Of a DNA stretch of 64,000 nucleotides, positions 51,900 through 59,847 are shown in pieces (the stretch's first letter is position 1; each line of letters starts with the position of its first letter). The translations under genes and the position numbers were made by a program. The notes beneath the pieces are model-generated. The model saw only the letters and a program-made list of their open reading frames with translations, was not told the origin of the DNA and searched no databases. The DNA comes from Flavobacterium sp. LC2016-01 (GTDB taxonomy: Bacteria; Bacteroidota; Bacteroidia; Flavobacteriales; Flavobacteriaceae), in assembly GCF_009711135.1 (NCBI RefSeq), contig NZ_WMIC01000001.1, forward strand, positions 868,001-932,000. The letters run 5' to 3'.

Positions 51900-52949
51900 T
51901 TATTTCAGGGTAGTTTTAATCACAATTGCAGCTTGCTGAATTGCTGTTTGAATCGCTGGAACATTTGAAATTGGATTTAAAAGTCCGTAATCGTGAATCA
52001 ATCCGTTGTATCTTGTTAAAGTTACAGGAACTCCAGCTTCGTTTAATTTTCGGGCATAAGCTTCACCTTCATCTCTTAAAACATCATTTTCAGCAGTTTG
52101 AACTAAGGCAGGAGGCAAATCTTTAAGTTCAGCTAAACTTGCTTGAAGTGGAGAAGCATATTTTTCAGCTCTTTTTGAAGTTTCTGGCAAGTAATTATCC
52201 CAAAACCATTTCATCATATTTTTAGTTAAGAAACGTCCATTGGCATATAAATTATAAGATTCAGTTTCAAAATTAGCATCGGTTACTGGCCAAAGTAAAA
52301 CTTGAAGTTTGATATGAGGTCCTTTTTTGTCTTTTGCCATCAAAGTAATTGCTGCAGTCATATTACCTCCAACGCTGTTTCCAACAACAGCAAGGTTTTT
52401 GCCGTTAACGCCAATTTCTTTTCCATTTTCGGCAACCCACTGAGTTGCGGCATAAATTTCATTTATTGCTACAGGATATTTAGCTTCTGGAGAAGGAGTA
52501 TAGTCAGGAAAAACTGCAACGGCACCGCTTTCAACCACAAGATCTCTTACTAATCTTCTATGAGTTGGATAATCTCCTAAAACCCAGCCACCGCCGTGAA
52601 TAAAGATAAATACAGGGGCATTGTCTTTAGCTCCTTTTGGTTTTGTAATATGAATTTTTACTTTTAAACCGTTTTGTGAAATTACTTTTTCAGATTCTTC
52701 GATACCAGAATAATCAACTTCAACTGATTTTTGGGCACCAACTAAAACATTACGTGCGTCAGTAACAGATAATTGTTCAAGCGGTTTTCCGTCACCTGAA
52801 TTTAGTGCGTTTAAAAAACCTCTGACTTCTGTAAATATTTCCGGGTCGTTTTGTCCTTTATAAGGTCTTTCTTGTGCTGAAGCAATTGTATTTACGATTA
52901 ACAATGCTGCAATAAATAAACTTTGTTGTAATGCTTTAATAGTTTTCAT
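51900..52949 (-). CDS. Secreted alpha/beta-hydrolase (HSL-type esterase)
   Basis: A 349-aa exported esterase with signal peptide 1-25 (ASAQE). The oxyanion-hole motif is HGGGW (His118 first), the nucleophile elbow GNSVGG with Ser192 (GDSAGG in most family members), the acid Asp in ENDVLRDE and the catalytic His in GLIHDYG. This is the hormone-sensitive-lipase family, acting on short acyl esters. Gene order suggests control by the AraC regulator encoded just upstream on the same strand. Confidence 0.88.
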   Translation of the reverse strand: MKTIKALQQSLFIAALLIVNTIASAQERPYKGQNDPEIFTEVRGFLNALNSGDGKPLEQLSVTDARNVLVGAQKSVEVDYSGIEESEKVISQNGLKVKIHITKPKGAKDNAPVFIFIHGGGWVLGDYPTHRRLVRDLVVESGAVAVFPDYTPSPEAKYPVAINEIYAATQWVAENGKEIGVNGKNLAVVGNSVGGNMTAAITLMAKDKKGPHIKLQVLLWPVTDANFETESYNLYANGRFLTKNMMKWFWDNYLPETSKRAEKYASPLQASLAELKDLPPALVQTAENDVLRDEGEAYARKLNEAGVPVTLTRYNGLIHDYGLLNPISNVPAIQTAIQQAAIVIKTTLK

Positions 52950-52985
52950 ATCTTTTATCTTTTAATTATTTATAATTTGATAGGA

Positions 52986-53030
52986 CAAAGATATGGCGGT
53001 TGTAAAGCCTTAAAAATAGACAAAAGTCTA
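52986..53030 (-). promoter_or_regulatory. Esterase promoter region with palindrome
   Basis: On the minus strand, TATCTTTG (52993 down to 52986) matches the -7 consensus. Upstream is the perfect palindrome TAGAC-AAAA-GTCTA at 53017-53030, which overlaps the AraC stop codon. It may be an operator; no -33 element at normal spacing was found. Confidence 0.4.
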
Positions 53031-53900
53031 TTCTAATTGTACATTTTTCCCTTGAAGGTATTTTTTCTTGAAATTTGAAGGAGTGTCGCCGACTTTATTG
53101 GTAAAAAGTCGGTTAAAATAAGCCGGATCTTCATATCCAAGCTGATAAGCAATCTCTTTTACGCTTAAGGAAGAATAGCCCAAAAGCCGTTTTGCTTCGA
53201 GAATAATTCGGTCTTTAATAATATCATTTGGCTGTTGAAGTTCTAACCGATTGAATTTGTTAGAAAGTGTTTTTGGAGCAACGCCAAGAATATCGGCATA
53301 ATCTGCTACAGTATGTTTGGTTCTGAAATGAATTTCGACCAATCGGCTGAAATCTCTGAAAAAATCCATTTCTTTTGAAGGTTCATCATTCAAAACACCT
53401 AACTGCTGTATTTTCCAAATTCGGGTTGCTTTGATAATCAGCTGTTTTAAATACGTTCTGATCATTTCTTCCTGAGAAGAATCAGGTGCATCAAATTCCT
53501 GCTGCAGCTGTGAGTAAATGCCATCAATAAATAAGACCTCTTTATCAGGCAGAGCAGTCATTGGCATTTCAAAAATATTATTGAATAATAATCCGTCGCA
53601 TGCCACCTCGGCATCATGAATTTGTACACAATAAAAATCTCGGTTATAATACATAAAATAACCTTGCTTTTTTCCTTCCTTATCAATTTGCAGATATTGA
53701 TTGCTGTTGATAAAAAATAGGGAAGGACTGGAAGTTTGATACTGCTTAAAGTCTATTGTAATTGAATATCCTTCAGGAAGATAAAGGACTTTAATATATG
53801 ATTTGTACAAATCGCCATTAATTTCTTTAATAAAATCTTCATTCAGGGCGAAGAAGCCCAGCTTTTTATAATTAGATTCAAAAAATTTATGGTTAAGCAT
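53028..53900 (-). CDS. AraC-family transcriptional regulator
   Basis: A 290-aa regulator. Residues 1-180 form an AraC-type cupin-like sensor (YLPEGYSITIDFKQYQ). Residues about 190-285 are the double helix-turn-helix (HTVADYADILGVAPKTLSNKFNRLE; SVKEIAYQLGYEDPAYFNRLFTNKVGDTPSNFKKKY). It starts 20 bp after the sigma-factor gene on the same strand and ends 78 bp before the esterase gene, its probable target. No effector can be named. Confidence 0.88.
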   Translation of the reverse strand: MLNHKFFESNYKKLGFFALNEDFIKEINGDLYKSYIKVLYLPEGYSITIDFKQYQTSSPSLFFINSNQYLQIDKEGKKQGYFMYYNRDFYCVQIHDAEVACDGLLFNNIFEMPMTALPDKEVLFIDGIYSQLQQEFDAPDSSQEEMIRTYLKQLIIKATRIWKIQQLGVLNDEPSKEMDFFRDFSRLVEIHFRTKHTVADYADILGVAPKTLSNKFNRLELQQPNDIIKDRIILEAKRLLGYSSLSVKEIAYQLGYEDPAYFNRLFTNKVGDTPSNFKKKYLQGKNVQLE

Positions 53901-53920
53901 TGGTGAAGCTGTTTTTATTT

Positions 53921-55165
53921 CTAATTCTTTTCTTTCGACGAAAGTTCTAAAATGTTTTTACTGATAATATTTTTATCCGAAAGAGTTTTGGCCAGTTTTA
54001 GAGCGGTTTCAAAATGATGAAGTGCTTTTAAATTGTCAATATCGGTATACAAATTCCCAAGCAGCGAATAATAAAAATGATTATCAGTCAAATTTAACTT
54101 TTCTGCTTCAATTATTGCTTCTTGTTTGCCAATAGATTTTGATAAAGCAAAAGTTCTGTTTAAAGCAACAATTGGAGAATATTCTAAAATAATTAAATGA
54201 TTGTAAAGTTCCAGAATATGTTTCCATTTTTCTAAAGTATCACTTTTTAGTGTATGCCAATAAGCAATTCCGGCTTCAAGATGGTATTTTGAAAGTGTAT
54301 TTCCGATAGAAGATTTACCTAAAAAATAAGTTCCTCGGTCAATTAATTCCTGATTCCAAAGCGTTTTATCCTGATCTTGGTATAAAATAATTTCACCGCT
54401 TTCTGAGGTACGCGCATCAAATCGGGACGAATGAAAACACATTAATGCCATTAAAGCATTTACTTCGGGAAGATTAGTTGTTTGATTCTGAACCAATAAA
54501 TAGGTAAGGCGCATGGCTTCGGCACAAAGATCCTTACGCAGTGTGGTATTTTGTGAAGTCGAGTAATAACCTTCAGAATAAAGCAGATAAATGGTTTTTA
54601 AAACCGTATCAATCCGGTCTGAGATTTCAGTCTTATTCGGACTTTGTATTTTAATGTTTTCTTCTTTAAGTTTTTCTTTAGCACGATTGATACGTTTGTA
54701 AATCACTTCTTTATTTGAAAGAAAAGCATCCGATATTTCGCTTATTCCAAAACCGCATAATAAATTCAATGCCAATGCAATTTGCGCTTCAGCAGAATTA
54801 CAAGGATTACAGACGGCAAAAATCATCGCCAGCTGACTGTCGGCAATATTTTGTTCTGATAAATCAATATCGATTTCCGGATTGTTCAACGGTGCATTGT
54901 ATTTGATTTCTGAGACAATTTTCTTTTCAAAAATATCAGTTCTCTTAAAATGGTTTTTGGTTTTATTTTTAGCCACGGTATAAAGCCAAGCCGTCGGATT
55001 TTCTGGAATTCCTTTTATAGCCCAAGTTTCAGAAGCGGCCAAGAAAGTATCGCTCACAATATCTTCGGCAATTTCAATATGATGAATGCCAAACAGACTG
55101 CAAAGCACCGAAACAATCTTCTGATATTCCGTTCTGAATAAATTGGGTATAAGTTCTTTTTCCAA
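53921..55165 (-). CDS. ECF42-type RNA polymerase sigma factor with C-terminal TPR-like extension
   Basis: A 414-aa sigma factor. Residues 1-170 hold sigma region 2 (EIAEDIVSDTFLAASETWAIKG, PTAWLYTVAKNKTKNHFKR) and region 4 (LALNLLCGFGISEISDAFLSNKEVIYKRINRAKEKLKE). Residues 180-414 are the DUF6596/TPR-like C-terminal extension (LYLLYSEGYYS, LCAEAMRLTYLL, ALMALMCFHSSRFDAR), which in the ECF42 group replaces an anti-sigma factor. Family genes are paired with DGPF/YCII proteins, as here (gene upstream on the same strand). The stimulus and target genes are unknown. Confidence 0.92.
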   Translation of the reverse strand: MEKELIPNLFRTEYQKIVSVLCSLFGIHHIEIAEDIVSDTFLAASETWAIKGIPENPTAWLYTVAKNKTKNHFKRTDIFEKKIVSEIKYNAPLNNPEIDIDLSEQNIADSQLAMIFAVCNPCNSAEAQIALALNLLCGFGISEISDAFLSNKEVIYKRINRAKEKLKEENIKIQSPNKTEISDRIDTVLKTIYLLYSEGYYSTSQNTTLRKDLCAEAMRLTYLLVQNQTTNLPEVNALMALMCFHSSRFDARTSESGEIILYQDQDKTLWNQELIDRGTYFLGKSSIGNTLSKYHLEAGIAYWHTLKSDTLEKWKHILELYNHLIILEYSPIVALNRTFALSKSIGKQEAIIEAEKLNLTDNHFYYSLLGNLYTDIDNLKALHHFETALKLAKTLSDKNIISKNILELSSKEKN

Positions 55166-55245
55166 AATTGTAAATTGTTAATTGTGAATTATAAATTATT
55201 TAAAGACGATAAATTGATAATTTACAATTCACAATTTATAATTAT
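55166..55245. repeat. AT-rich inverted repeat between sigma factor and DGPF gene
   Basis: AATTGTGAATTATAAATT-like arms recur in inverted orientation (ACAATTCACAATTTATAATT) within 80 bp. The same aattgttaattgtgaattat type of sequence is found at 2740-2780, 61430-61470 and 62096-62140. It is a dispersed low-complexity intergenic repeat. Confidence 0.6.
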
Positions 55246-55584
55246 TTAAACCGCCATTCTGATTTCAACATTGCCTCCAAAATCTAAAACCGGGCATCCT
55301 TGTGCAATTGCTGCCGCTTCTTCATAATCTTTGGCTTTTATAACAATTAAGCCACCAATAGATTCTTTAATTTCAACAAAAGGTCCGTCGGTAATTCCTT
55401 TGTTTGAAGTTACCAATTTTCCTTTCCCGTCCCAGCGCTGTAAAGGTCTTGCCAATTTATCCTGTGCCGCTAAACCACCAAACCAGTTTTGCCATTGCTG
55501 TAAATGCTGTTGTAATTCTTCTGGCGAAGGCTGTACTTCTTTAGTTGTAAAATCTCTTCTGAAAATTAATATGAATTCATTCAT
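55246..55584 (-). CDS. YciI/DGPF-domain protein
   Basis: A 112-aa protein of the YCII-related family. The DGPF motif (ITDGPFVEIKESIGGLIVIKAKDYEEAAAIAQGCP) and the N-terminal YIL-type strand (FILIFRRDF) are intact. Such proteins are the usual partners of ECF42 sigma factors and are likely regulated by them. The exact biochemical role is not established. Confidence 0.9.
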   Translation of the reverse strand: MNEFILIFRRDFTTKEVQPSPEELQQHLQQWQNWFGGLAAQDKLARPLQRWDGKGKLVTSNKGITDGPFVEIKESIGGLIVIKAKDYEEAAAIAQGCPVLDFGGNVEIRMAV

Positions 55585-55614
55585 TTTGATATATTTTAGT
55601 GTTTTATAAAAAAG

Positions 55615-55670
55615 AAGCTGTTTTTATAATGATATAAATTTAGTGTTTTTACCAGATATAAAAACAGCTT
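55615..55670 (-). terminator. Terminator-like inverted repeat after the AhpD-like gene
   Basis: AAGCTGTTTTTATA (55615-55628) and TATAAAAACAGCTT (55657-55670) are a perfect 14-bp inverted pair with a 28-nt loop. Read on the minus strand it is followed by CTTTTTT. It would end the AhpD-like transcript. Confidence 0.6.
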
Positions 55671-55677
55671 GGTTTAT

Positions 55678-56130
55678 TTATCCAAATTGCCCAACTCTGT
55701 AAGCTCCAGGGGTATTGGCAAAAGCAATATTGATGCGGTTCCAAATGTTGATTGCACCAATGGCAAGCGTAAGATCAATCAATTCTTCTTCAGAAAATGA
55801 AGCTTTTGCAACATTGTAAACTTTATCAGGAACATCACAAGCATTTACAGCTTCTGCATAAGCAAGTGCCGCTCTTTCGCGTTCCGTGAAATAAGGAGTT
55901 TCTCTCCACGCGCTTAAACCAAATAATCGCTGTGTTGTTTCGCCATTTGCGATTGCTTCTTTTGAATGCATATCAAGACAGTACGCACAGTTATTAATTT
56001 GCGATACTCTAAAATCTACCAATTCTAAAAGAGATTTTTCAAGTCCTGATTTTTTCAAATAACCGCTTACGCCAAATAATGTTGAGATTGCTTTTTGACC
56101 TTTTTCGAATACATTAATTCTAGTTTCCAT
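55678..56130 (-). CDS. Carboxymuconolactone decarboxylase / AhpD-like protein
   Basis: A 150-aa helical protein of the CMD/AhpD superfamily. The redox motif is CAYCLDMHSKEA, giving a CxxC with the downstream His of alkylhydroperoxidase-type members. It should act as a peroxidase-associated or disulfide reductase. It is probably its own transcription unit and, with its DGPF/ECF42 neighbours, could belong to a stress regulon. Confidence 0.9.
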   Translation of the reverse strand: METRINVFEKGQKAISTLFGVSGYLKKSGLEKSLLELVDFRVSQINNCAYCLDMHSKEAIANGETTQRLFGLSAWRETPYFTERERAALAYAEAVNACDVPDKVYNVAKASFSEEELIDLTLAIGAINIWNRINIAFANTPGAYRVGQFG

Positions 56131-56225
56131 TTTGTATAAATTTTAATTGTTTATACTCTAATGACAACCGAAGTTTCAGAACTGGACAAATTTTTGAAAA
56201 AAAAATAAAAAAAAGTAAAAATCTT

Positions 56226-56786
56226 TTATTTTGGACGTATTTGAAGGTGTTCCAGTGTTTTTCCGACCAACGTTTTTTCTCCAACAACTTGAAATCCGAG
56301 GTTTAAATAAAGCTTTTTTGCGTTTGAATTATCTTCTTCAACCAATAATCCTAAAGTCTGATTGTTTTTGGCAACAAATTCTTCAATCAAAAAACGAAGC
56401 AGTTTTGAACCAATCCCTTTTCCTTGATGTTTTGGATTTACACCTAAAGAATCAATATAAAATTCGCCGGCTTTTGTTTCTAATTCCGGATCAAATTCCG
56501 GATTAAAATGGGTTCGGACATATTCAATAATCGGAATCCTTAAAGCTTCTAAAGCAGCACCATTATAAATGTTAACGGCTCCGACTATTTCATTATCCGC
56601 TTCAGCGACAAAACAATTTTGATACGAATATTGATTGTTTTCTTTTCCGATGAAATACTGCAGGAAATCTTTCGCGGCAACATAATCTTCTTTTTTAAGA
56701 AACTTATAAATGATATCTTCCATTGCGAGTAATAATATTGGAGCAATTTGTTCTGAATCTGATATTTTGGCTTTTCTGATATTCAT
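56226..56786 (-). CDS. GNAT-family N-acetyltransferase
   Basis: A 186-aa acetyltransferase: N-terminal NIRKAKISDSEQIAPI, the acetyl-CoA-binding motif A GVNPKHQGKGIGSKLLRFLIEE (Q-x-x-G-x-G/A) and motif B LYLNLGFQVVGEKTL. It transfers acetyl from acetyl-CoA to an unknown amine. It is 95 bp upstream of the AhpD-like gene on the same strand. Confidence 0.88.
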   Translation of the reverse strand: MNIRKAKISDSEQIAPILLLAMEDIIYKFLKKEDYVAAKDFLQYFIGKENNQYSYQNCFVAEADNEIVGAVNIYNGAALEALRIPIIEYVRTHFNPEFDPELETKAGEFYIDSLGVNPKHQGKGIGSKLLRFLIEEFVAKNNQTLGLLVEEDNSNAKKLYLNLGFQVVGEKTLVGKTLEHLQIRPK

Positions 56787-56823
56787 TCTGAGAAAGTTTG
56801 ATTTAGCAAATTTAAAGTTTTAT

Positions 56824-57017
56824 TTAAACACATAGTCCCGGTAGCTATCGGCATCTTTGGCTATAAAGGCGTTTCACTTGTTTAAACCAACATAGTTGTT
56901 GCCTTAAACTTTGACAAAGTTCTTCGCAAGGAAAACCACAAAACTATGTGTGAGAAACTAGTTTCTTTAAATTTACCTTTTTCAATACAAAGAAATTCTA
57001 TGTTTCTATGTGTTTAA
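56824..57017 (-). repeat. CACATAG-family MITE-like repeat, copy C (inverted)
   Basis: The right end (CTATGTTTCTATGTGTTTAA, 56998-57017) is the reverse complement of the left end of copies A and B. Read in reverse, it shares GAAACTAGTTTC, CACACATAG, ACTATGTTGGTTTAAA and GAAACGCCTTTAT with copy B. The other end matches only over AAACACATAG, and an insertion (about 56836-56860, AGTCCCGGTAGCTATCGGCA) makes it longer (194 bp). Confidence 0.8.
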
Positions 57018-57135
57018 ATAAAGTTTCAAATATATCTGTTCAATCTGTAAAATCTGCGGGAAACCATATAAGATATTGCCGAATTTCTACCGATATAGGA
57101 TAAAAATATACCAGTTCAATAATATAAACTGCTCG

Positions 57136-57143
57136 TATCTTTG
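57136..57143 (+). promoter_or_regulatory. Promoter -7 element of the oxidoreductase gene
   Basis: TATCTTTG matches TAnnTTTG and lies 31 bp before the ATG at 57175. A lone TetR-type half-site TATACC (57107-57112) is upstream but lacks a partner. Confidence 0.5.
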
Positions 57144-57174
57144 TTATTATATTTTAATTTAAAATTAAAAAAGA

Positions 57175-58188
57175 ATGAAAGCAATAGGATTTAAAACATC
57201 ATTAGACATAAAAGAAAAAGAGAGTTTTATAGAATTTGAAGCTGTAAAGCCAGTGCCCGGCGCGGATGATTTATTAGTAAAAATTGATGCGATTTCAGTA
57301 AATCCAGTCGATTTTAAAATTCGTCAGAGCAGTGCGAAAGATACTGTTCTTGAAACTCCAAAAATCATTGGCTGGGATGCCGTTGGAATTGTACAGGCAG
57401 TTGGCGAAAAAGTGACTCTGTTTGAAGTTGGTGATTTGGTTTATTATGCCGGAGATATTACAAAACAGGGAAGTAATGCGGAATATCAGATTATTGATGA
57501 AAGAATTGCAGGCCGAAAACCAAAGTCATTAAGTATTGAAGAAGCGGCCGTGATTCCATTAACTGCTTTGACAGCTTGGGAAATTTTGTTTGACCGAATC
57601 AGAATCAATGCTGAAAAAGACAAAGGAAAATCAATTTTAATTATTGGAGGTGCAGGCGGAGTAGGTTCAATTGCGATTCAATTGGCGAAGAAAATTGCTG
57701 GATTAACGGTTATTGCCACAGCGTCGCGTCCTGAAACTATTGAATGGTGCAAAAAACAAGGAGCCGATTTTGTTGTAGATCATAAAAACTTAATTGCTTC
57801 GGTTAAAGAAGCTGGTTTTGAAACGGTTGATTTTATTTTGGATTTTGTGGATACCAATGTGTATTGGGATAGTATGGCAGAACTGATTAAGCCTCAAGGG
57901 CATATCGCTTCGATTACTGGAAGCAGTGAACCAGTTGCGCTTAACAAACTGAAAAGTAAAAGTGTTTCCTTTTCTTGGGAATTGATGTACACGCGCTCCA
58001 TGTTTCAGACTGAAGATATGATCGAACAGCATCATATTTTAAATAAAATTGCCGATTTACTAGATGAAGGTGTTTTAAAAACGACTTTAAATTTGACCTT
58101 AAACGGACTTACAGCTGACAATTTGAAAAAAGCACATCAGCTTTTAGAATCGGGGAGAACGATTGGGAAAATAGCAATTAAGTTTTAA
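57175..58188 (+). CDS. Zinc-less quinone-oxidoreductase-like medium-chain dehydrogenase
   Basis: A 337-aa member of the MDR superfamily. The N-terminal GroES-like domain (VKIDAISVNPVDFKIRQ; IGWDAVGIVQAVGEKVTLFEVGDLVYY) lacks the zinc-binding Cys residues. The Rossmann motif is GGAGGVGSIAIQLAKKIAG. It probably reduces quinones or other enones with NADPH, a detoxification role. It is monocistronic with its own terminator. It fits the surrounding set of electrophile- and drug-response genes. Confidence 0.88.
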   Translation: MKAIGFKTSLDIKEKESFIEFEAVKPVPGADDLLVKIDAISVNPVDFKIRQSSAKDTVLETPKIIGWDAVGIVQAVGEKVTLFEVGDLVYYAGDITKQGSNAEYQIIDERIAGRKPKSLSIEEAAVIPLTALTAWEILFDRIRINAEKDKGKSILIIGGAGGVGSIAIQLAKKIAGLTVIATASRPETIEWCKKQGADFVVDHKNLIASVKEAGFETVDFILDFVDTNVYWDSMAELIKPQGHIASITGSSEPVALNKLKSKSVSFSWELMYTRSMFQTEDMIEQHHILNKIADLLDEGVLKTTLNLTLNGLTADNLKKAHQLLESGRTIGKIAIKF

Positions 58189-58199
58189 ATTTTTCAGAT

Positions 58200-58240
58200 A
58201 AAAAAAGCGAGATAATTCAAAAGAATCGTCTCGCTTTTTC
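58200..58240. terminator. Bidirectional terminator
   Basis: AAAAAAGCGAGA - loop - TCTCGCTTTTT, between converging genes. The left stem is preceded by A residues and the right by T residues. Confidence 0.85.
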
Positions 58241-58260
58241 AATTAAAATCAGAAATCAAA

Positions 58261-59073
58261 TTAACCGTGAGCTGCGACAGAAACGTCTGCCCATTCTTCC
58301 CACGTTTTTAGTTTTTGCTCGTAAGTTTGTTTGGCAAATGGTAAAGCTACTTTTCCTAAAAATAAACGTAAAGGAGGATTTTCTGCTTCTACTAATTTAA
58401 TGATCGCCGGAACTGTAGCGCTTGTTTTTCCGAAAGTATCAGGATCATGTCCTTCTGCAAGTGCTTTTTTGATTCCGTCATATGCATCGATGCTTTCGCT
58501 GTTGAAACCGTTACCCCAAATATCAGTAACATAACCGTTTGGTTCAACCAAAGTAACATTAATTCCAAATTGTTTTACTTCTGAAGCCAATGTTTCAGTA
58601 AGACCTTCAACGGCAAATTTAGAAGCATTATATAATCCAATAATCGGTAAAGTTGCGATTCCTAAAATAGAAGAAACCTGAATAATATGACCGCTTTGTT
58701 GTTTTCTCATAATTGGCAATACCGCTTGTGTTAACCAAAGCGTACCAAAGAAATTGGTTTCGAATTGTGCTCTTGCTTCTTGTTCTGAAGCTTCTTCTAC
58801 CGCACCGTTCAAAGCATAACCCGCATTGTTAATCAGGATATCAATAGTCCCGAAATGCTGTTGTACTTTTTCTACCACTGCAAACGACTCTGAACGGTTG
58901 TTTACGTCTAGTTTAAGAGGTAAAATAGCCTCTCCGTATTGTGCTTTTAAGTCGGCTAGGGTATCGATATTTCTGGCTGTTGCAGCTACCTTGTATCCTT
59001 TTGCTAAAAATGCTTCTGTCCAGGCTCTTCCGAATCCTTTTGACGCTCCTGAAATTAAAATTGTTTTTGACAT
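58261..59073 (-). CDS. Short-chain dehydrogenase/reductase
   Basis: A 270-aa classical SDR. Cofactor motif GASKGFGRAW (residues 7-16, TGxxxGxG type), NNAGYA, the Ser in VSSILG and the active-site YNASK. The substrate is unknown. It is 117 bp downstream of a TetR gene on the same strand. The gap holds a perfect palindrome, ATGACCAATCGGTCAT (59158-59173), identical in reverse complement to the palindrome in front of the TetR gene, so the reductase is probably repressed by that TetR. Confidence 0.9.
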   Translation of the reverse strand: MSKTILISGASKGFGRAWTEAFLAKGYKVAATARNIDTLADLKAQYGEAILPLKLDVNNRSESFAVVEKVQQHFGTIDILINNAGYALNGAVEEASEQEARAQFETNFFGTLWLTQAVLPIMRKQQSGHIIQVSSILGIATLPIIGLYNASKFAVEGLTETLASEVKQFGINVTLVEPNGYVTDIWGNGFNSESIDAYDGIKKALAEGHDPDTFGKTSATVPAIIKLVEAENPPLRLFLGKVALPFAKQTYEQKLKTWEEWADVSVAAHG

Positions 59074-59157
59074 GTTTTCTAATTGTTAATTGTTAATGAT
59101 AAGTTGTAAAATGTTATATATAAAATATGAGTTCTGAATTGTTTTCTTTTGTCTTTT

Positions 59158-59173
59158 ATGACCAATCGGTCAT
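59158..59173. promoter_or_regulatory. TetR-type operator upstream of the SDR gene
   Basis: ATGACC-AATC-GGTCAT: 6-bp inverted half-sites around a 4-bp spacer. It lies 84 bp before the SDR start. It is the exact reverse complement of the operator at 59807-59822. Confidence 0.75.
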
Positions 59174-59190
59174 TTTTTTAATAAAAAAAA

Positions 59191-59778
59191 TTAGAGGCTG
59201 TTTTCCTCTATTAAATTTTTGAGGGTTTTAGTGATAATTTTCATTTTATCGTTGTTGCCTGACATTCTTGAAATTAAATGACCGCCTTCCATCATGGCGA
59301 ACATGATGAGTGCAAATTCTTCGGCGTTCCAGTTAGGTTTAAATTCTCCGTTGGCGATTCCTTTGTTGACACTGCTGGCCAATAATTGCTGATTGGCGTT
59401 ACATCCTTTATTGATTTTCTCTTTTACAATAGGGTTCGTATCATCAGCTTCTGTTCCGAAATTTAATAACGGACAGCCTCCAGTTAAAGGCGGATTCACG
59501 GCATTACTAAAGAAATCGATATAAGCAAACAATTCGTCTTTTGCTGTTTTGCCTTTACTGACTTCTGACACCAGTTTATCACCTAACACTTTCATATTAT
59601 GATCGACTGCAGCGCAAGCCAGGACCTCTTTGTTTTCAAAATGAACGTACATGCTTCCTTTAGACAATTTGGTAGCCTCCATAATATCGCTCATAGAAGT
59701 TGCTGCAATCCCTTTTGTATTAAAAATCGGTGCTGCTTTTTCGATGATAAATTGTCTGGTTTCTTCTCCTTTTGCCAT
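59191..59778 (-). CDS. TetR/AcrR-family repressor (TGACC specificity)
   Basis: A 195-aa repressor. The DNA-binding domain is residues 5-52 (TRQFIIEKAAPIFNTKGIAATSMSDI), with recognition helix LSKGSMYVHF at 38-47. A C-terminal ligand domain follows (GGCPLLNFGTEADDTNP). It is a clear paralog of the TetR protein encoded at 62196-62786 (identical numbering, no gaps in the first 50 residues). A palindrome lies 28 bp before its start (59807-59822) and a second before the SDR gene, so it should repress itself and the SDR gene. Confidence 0.9.
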   Translation of the reverse strand: MAKGEETRQFIIEKAAPIFNTKGIAATSMSDIMEATKLSKGSMYVHFENKEVLACAAVDHNMKVLGDKLVSEVSKGKTAKDELFAYIDFFSNAVNPPLTGGCPLLNFGTEADDTNPIVKEKINKGCNANQQLLASSVNKGIANGEFKPNWNAEEFALIMFAMMEGGHLISRMSGNNDKMKIITKTLKNLIEENSL

Positions 59779-59806
59779 GATAGCTTTTATTTAACGATAC
59801 AAATAT

Positions 59807-59822
59807 ATGACCGATTGGTCAT
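59807..59822. promoter_or_regulatory. TetR-type operator in front of the TetR gene (autoregulation)
   Basis: ATGACC-GATT-GGTCAT. Half-sites and 4-bp spacer are the same as at 59158-59173, in reverse complement. It lies 28 bp upstream of the repressor ATG. Confidence 0.75.
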
Positions 59823-59847
59823 AAAAACAAATTTTTAACACTTTTTT

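Larger units (their letters stand above)
56787..57174. other. Intergenic region filled by the repeat element
   Basis: 388 bp without a gene. Half of it is CACATAG-family repeat copy C (56824-57017); the rest contains a TCTGTAAAATCTGCGGG stretch resembling other dispersed sequences (taatctgcggc at 10991-11002) and the promoter of the next gene. Confidence 0.6.

Noticed and set aside
57107..57126. Sixth TetR operator before the quinone-reductase-like gene
   Set aside because: Only the left half-site TATACC is present; no GGTATA partner at 4-bp spacing.
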